Assembly (NCBI RefSeq): GCF_005239225.2
Contig: NC_133293.1
Span: forward strand, 1,240,001 to 1,304,000
Source: Populus alba
Taxonomy: Eukaryota > Streptophyta > Magnoliopsida > Malpighiales > Salicaceae
Direction of reading: 5' to 3'
Length of the DNA: 64,000 bases
Under the pieces are notes generated by a model, which saw nothing but the letters and a program-made list of their open reading frames with translations, was not told where the DNA came from and made no database searches. The first letter of the stretch is position 1, and every line of letters begins with the position of its first letter. Shown piece after piece: positions 60,179-64,000 of this stretch. Both the position numbers and the translations under genes were made by a program.

Positions 60179-62153
60179 ATTTCTAAAATGACATGTAAAA
60201 ATAAAAAAAGGAATTATGTCGTTATCTTCAAGAAACGATGCTAGAGAAACCCATGAGTCTTCATGTCATCTTCAATGACATCAGCTAGAATGAAACATCG
60301 AGGAAAGGAGGAGAAGGCTTCCAAAGATAGCACCGCTTCTCCTTGCGTATTTTCCTCTTAAAGCTATTTTAATGCTTTTAATGGGATTATTGCAAATCAA
60401 ACACTGTATTATTGGTGCCTACTGCCTGGGGCTCAGTGAAAGCGTGTTAACAACAGGAAAACGACATGGAAAAACAAATCCTCTCCAGCACAGTACCGTC
60501 AAGGAAAAACACACACAGTGCTGTTAAATGGATATGATTTTAATCCGGTTTATGGTGTTTGGTATTAGGTATTAGAAGCGTTTTTTTTTTTTATTAATTT
60601 TGTTTTAAATTAATATTTTTTTATTTTTTCAGATTATTTTAATGTATTGATGATAAAAATAATTTTTAAAAATAAAAAAAAATATTCTTTTAATATATTT
60701 TAAAATAAAAAAATACTTTTAAAAAAATAACTATTATTATATTTCATCTATTATAATTAAATTTTTAAATTGAGTTATCCCTGGACAAGAAAATGACACA
60801 ACATCAATCGGTTTGGTACATAATAAGATACTAAAATATATTCAGTTTGGGTGAAAAACACATGTCAGAAGCCGGCTTGAGCAATTAATTTCATTAAAAG
60901 TGTAAGAAATTTTTCAATCGTGCAAACAACATCGTAGGAGTATCGGTTTTTTTTATTAAATTTAATGGCATCTTACCCTACAACGATGCTTCGTTTGGGC
61001 CGCTTGACACCTACTTCTCACCTTCAAGGGCGGAGCCATGTCAAAGCTTCAAGTAATATTTTATTAATATTTTTTTATTAGTTTTATATAAAATAAAATT
61101 TATAATTCTTAATTAAATTATTAAATTTTTTAAAAAAATTTATGTAGAGCCTTCTAAAATAATATTTTAGCTTGGATTACAATTTCATAATTATGAAAAA
61201 ATTAAGAAATTTGATAAAAAAAATCATAATTTGACTATATTTACATTATTAGATATAATTTTCAATCTGACCTTCAAATTGAGCTAAATTTTTACGAAGG
61301 ATTTTAAAATATATTGAATTAAATCTAGTTAAAGTTTTAGAATAAATAGAGTTTAGTAGTACTAAGAAAAAAAAATATCGTCAAATAAAAGCAAAACGAC
61401 TCATTAAAAGTAAAACGGTTATTTGTCATTAAAAAATTAAAAAAAAATCAAATTTTTTTTCCTTTTATATGTTGTCAACCAGAAAAAAAAATAGAATAAA
61501 AAAAAAACAAAACAAAATTATTTATTAAAATGAGTGACCTTGTATTCAATTTCGTCCCAATTATGTCATTTTCCATCACTTTTTAACATGTAAAATTAAA
61601 TTCAACTCTCGAATTTGATAAAACAAAGTAGTATTTATATCAAAATTATGAGAATTACGTGTATCAAAATTGTTAAAATTTATAAATATTATATTTTAGT
61701 GACTTAATATAATGCGCAATTATTTCCCATCTATAACCTCATATTTGAGGTGTGAAATTAAAGTTATGTTATAATAATAATGATAATAAGAGAATGGTAG
61801 GATACGTTTTTTTTTTTTTTTTAATTTTTGAATTCAATGTCGGAGGCAATCATTAATTTTATTCTTGATGCCCTAGAATGTGTATTTAAAATAATTAAAG
61901 AAAAAAAACTTAGTAGTGAATGGAAAAAAAAATTAATTGAATATATAAATCACAAATTTATCATATCAACTCTGACATTTTAGGTTTTTTCTTAGGAAAA
62001 AATATTTTAAATATATTTATTTTTTAAAATCTAATACATACTAAAAAAATTCACTTTCCAATACAAAACGACCTTTGTCTAAATCTCTGTAAAATAAAAT
62101 CATAGTACACAAAATTAAGAAGGATAAAAAATAATAAGAAGATATTCATTTCA
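60179..62153. other. Intergenic, no gene recognised
   Basis: 60190-60560 is less AT-rich but has no frame with family resemblance. 60555-60760 contains GTGTTTGGTATTAGGTATTA followed by AT-rich MITE-like text (TTTTAATGTATTGATGATAA) similar to the core of other short elements here. The rest is AT-rich 3' flank of the ATL2-like gene. Confidence 0.45.
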
Positions 62154-62300
62154 TTATATACAAGTCAAAGCTAAACATTTGAGCCCAAGGCGGCGTCCAA
62201 CGAGTGCCCACACTGTGCCCCACTTAAGCGACTGAAAATCGCCGCCTGTTTTCTCCATGAGACAACCGCCACGTAGCTTTTTAATCGTCCACCGTTGATT

Positions 62301-63188
62301 TTAGCACCGAGTTTGCTGAGGCATCGACTCATCCTGCCCTCTTTCAATATCCATCTCAGTCGTCCCTGACTCACCACCGCAACTCACAGAGCTAGCCACG
62401 TTAGGAGACGCAGCACCTCTTCTTTCCCTACTTAGCATCCTCTTAAAAGACAGCATCCGACTCATTGGCGATCTAAACGCGTGACTCGCTGATGGCGACT
62501 CAGTGTTTGACTCATCCTCAAAATTCCCATTTCTCCTAGGCACTTCGATGGTCACCCCGATAAGCTCCACCCGTTTCCTTCTGTCATTAAACGACGACGT
62601 AGAAGCCGAACCCACACGATCCTCCTCATGCTGACACGTGGTACCCGAACTGGAACCCGAACCCGGTACCGAAATCCCGCAACCGGGACCATCTTGAACC
62701 GGGCTTTCCGTCACCGGCTCAACCGGAGAGCGACAGAGAGGGCACGTGGAGTGAGAATGAAACCACATATCAATACACTCGATGTGGAAGCTATGATTAC
62801 ATTTAGGCAAGGTCCGACCCGTTTCGTTCTCCTGAAACTCGGATAAACAAACCGCACACTCCATCGAATCTTGGTGGGTTTTTCCTGAATACACAAAAAC
62901 AGGAAGCGATTTTAAGACGGTCTCTTCAAGGCCACGTGTGACTTGAGTTGTGACAATGGTAGGGTTGTTGGAAGAGTCGACGTAGAATACAAGATGGTTA
63001 CGGCGGTTGCGGGCATGGCGGATATGGCGCCGCCGTGCGCGGATGAGGTACCAGCGAGCGTAAAGGTGGAGACAAACCATTAAAATGATAACAAGGAAAA
63101 GAATAACAACAGCACTCAGCATTATCTTGCCACTTAATGCATAGCCTTCTCTAAATTCCTTTGGTGGATCTCCCAAGTCCGAGTCCAT
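62301..63188 (-). CDS. ATL2: ATL2-like RING-H2 E3 ubiquitin ligase, intact, intronless
   Basis: The single-exon frame encodes 295 aa, a typical length for the ATL family, which is usually intronless. An N-terminal membrane segment (about 21-44, KIMLSAVVILFLVIILMVCL) is followed by a basic stretch (RARRRHIRHARNRRN), then the ATL GLD-type motif as GLE (86-88). The RING-H2 domain has zinc ligands Cys111, Cys114, Cys130, His132, His135, Cys138, Cys149 and Cys152, with the E2-contact Trp142 three residues after Cys138. The C-terminal region has SPSASHAFRSPMSRMLSFKR and ends DIERGQDESMPQQTRC. ATL2-type proteins are membrane-anchored ligases induced by elicitors; that is family knowledge. CAP-H2 is the nearest gene, convergent, 9.3 kb away. 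The symbol rests on overall likeness recalled from Arabidopsis ATL2. Confidence 0.9.
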   Translation of the reverse strand: MDSDLGDPPKEFREGYALSGKIMLSAVVILFLVIILMVCLHLYARWYLIRARRRHIRHARNRRNHLVFYVDSSNNPTIVTTQVTRGLEETVLKSLPVFVYSGKTHQDSMECAVCLSEFQENETGRTLPKCNHSFHIECIDMWFHSHSTCPLCRSPVEPVTESPVQDGPGCGISVPGSGSSSGTTCQHEEDRVGSASTSSFNDRRKRVELIGVTIEVPRRNGNFEDESNTESPSASHAFRSPMSRMLSFKRMLSRERRGAASPNVASSVSCGGESGTTEMDIERGQDESMPQQTRC

Positions 63189-63330
63189 TTCTTGATTGTG
63201 GTTATGACAGTTGCTGTATGTGTGGAATTATAAGAGGAGAAGAAAGAGAAAGTGGGTTAGCTTGTAAATGATGAGTAAGAGAATGTTTATGGAGTTGGTA
63301 CTTGAAGAAGAGAAGTAATAATATAGAACG

Positions 63331-63426
<96 letters not shown>
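63331..63426. repeat. (TA)n(GA)n compound microsatellite, long allele
   Basis: About 39 bp of alternating TA and 57 bp of GA, lying about 145 bp upstream of the ATL2 ATG. The left copy of the locus has 25 and 23 bp. Confidence 0.95.
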
Positions 63427-63429
<3 letters not shown>

Positions 63430-64000
63430 CTAGGCTTCCAGGACGCTTCCAGGCAATGCCTGGGCTTTTTTTATTAGATGTCAACTGCGTGGGCCTAGCC
63501 TATTAAGGAGAAGACATCAGGCAGGCAAAGGACGAGGAAGAAACCCTAGAACATTCTTGGAAAGAAAGAAAAAAACAAGATTTAAAATATATTAAATAAA
63601 GTATTAATAATACTGGCTTGAGTTCAGAACCTCAGCTTCATTTTTCTTCTATACCACCTTTAGCAGATGATCTTCGTCGTCACCGGTAGCTAGCCGAGAC
63701 TTTATTTAAGATTCTAATATCGAAGCAATCTCTGTGAAAAATTGCATTTCTCGATTAATTGCGACATTATAAATATTGTTGCTGGAAGCTCTATGAGATG
63801 ATAATTAAGGACAAAAAGATTTTGTAATCATTTACTAGAAATCATTCTCCTTCTTTTAAGAACAATAGTTTTGGATCCTACGCAAATTATTGTTTTTTTT
63901 GCCAATATCTAAATAGAAGTTTAATTAAAGAAAAAATAAAGTTTGGTAGCCAAATAGGATCCAAATTGCAATATTTAAAGGTACAAGGACCAAAATGAAT
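63427..64000. other. 5' flank of ATL2-like gene and start of LTR-like sequence
   Basis: It is nearly identical to 1226-1797. No coding feature. Confidence 0.6.

Larger units (their letters stand above)
62154..64000. repeat. Direct repeat, right copy (partner 1-1797)
   Basis: It is collinear with 1-1797 and about 99 percent identical by eye outside the microsatellite. It is still matching where the window ends, so the duplicated segment is longer than seen. Confidence 0.95.

Noticed and set aside
1..64000. tRNA, rRNA or other structural RNA genes
   Set aside because: I saw no cloverleaf with A and B boxes and no rRNA-like conserved blocks. The only tRNA-related sequences are retroelement primer binding sites.

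Overview
The window is a plant nuclear genome segment: AT-rich, with intron-containing genes that have canonical GT/AG junctions, plant-specific families (ATL RING-H2 ligase, pectin methylesterase with a PMEI pro-region, plant soluble epoxide hydrolase, condensin II CAP-H2) and abundant Copia and Tat-type Gypsy LTR retroelements. A woody eudicot such as poplar or willow fits the repeat style, but that is inference from recall. No prokaryotic, organellar or CRISPR-type feature is present.

Layout. 1-1797 is a direct-repeat copy of 62154-64000 and carries a frameshifted ATL2-like gene. 2896-7700 is a complete but disabled Copia element with tiny LTRs and a GTAGT target duplication. 9960-12298 holds a conserved plant gene of unknown function (190 aa, two exons) whose promoter and first codons have been tandemly duplicated. 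12514-17300 and 21402-23793 are two copies of one composite repeat; the first contains a 289-bp TRIM retroelement. Between them lies an intact soluble epoxide hydrolase gene (19244-20809). From 23794 to 43703 the window is dominated by Tat/Ogre-like Gypsy sequence: a truncated plus-strand element (LTR plus decayed gag), a minus-strand element (LTR, two minisatellite arrays, decayed integrase, RNase H and reverse transcriptase) running into a 500-N gap, and a solo LTR with a TTAAT target duplication. A type-I pectin methylesterase gene (44130-45950) starts 426 bp after that solo LTR and has a single-base frameshift in its signal-anchor. CAP-H2 follows (48401-52975, 11 exons). 53000-62150 is gene-poor AT-rich sequence with small tandem duplications. 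The intact ATL2-like gene is at 62301-63188 on the minus strand.

The host genes are unrelated housekeeping, stress and cell-wall functions and do not form a pathway. Gene order does carry information: CAP-H2 next to ATL2, and epoxide hydrolase next to PME, resemble neighbour pairs recalled from Arabidopsis. That argues that the right-hand ATL2 copy is at the ancestral site and that the left-hand, broken copy is the derived or artefactual one. I found no convincing undescribed biological system. The most useful observations are the 62-kb direct duplication, the hairpin module shared by three Tat LTRs, the duplicated promoter with an abortive start codon, and the solo LTR immediately upstream of the PME gene.
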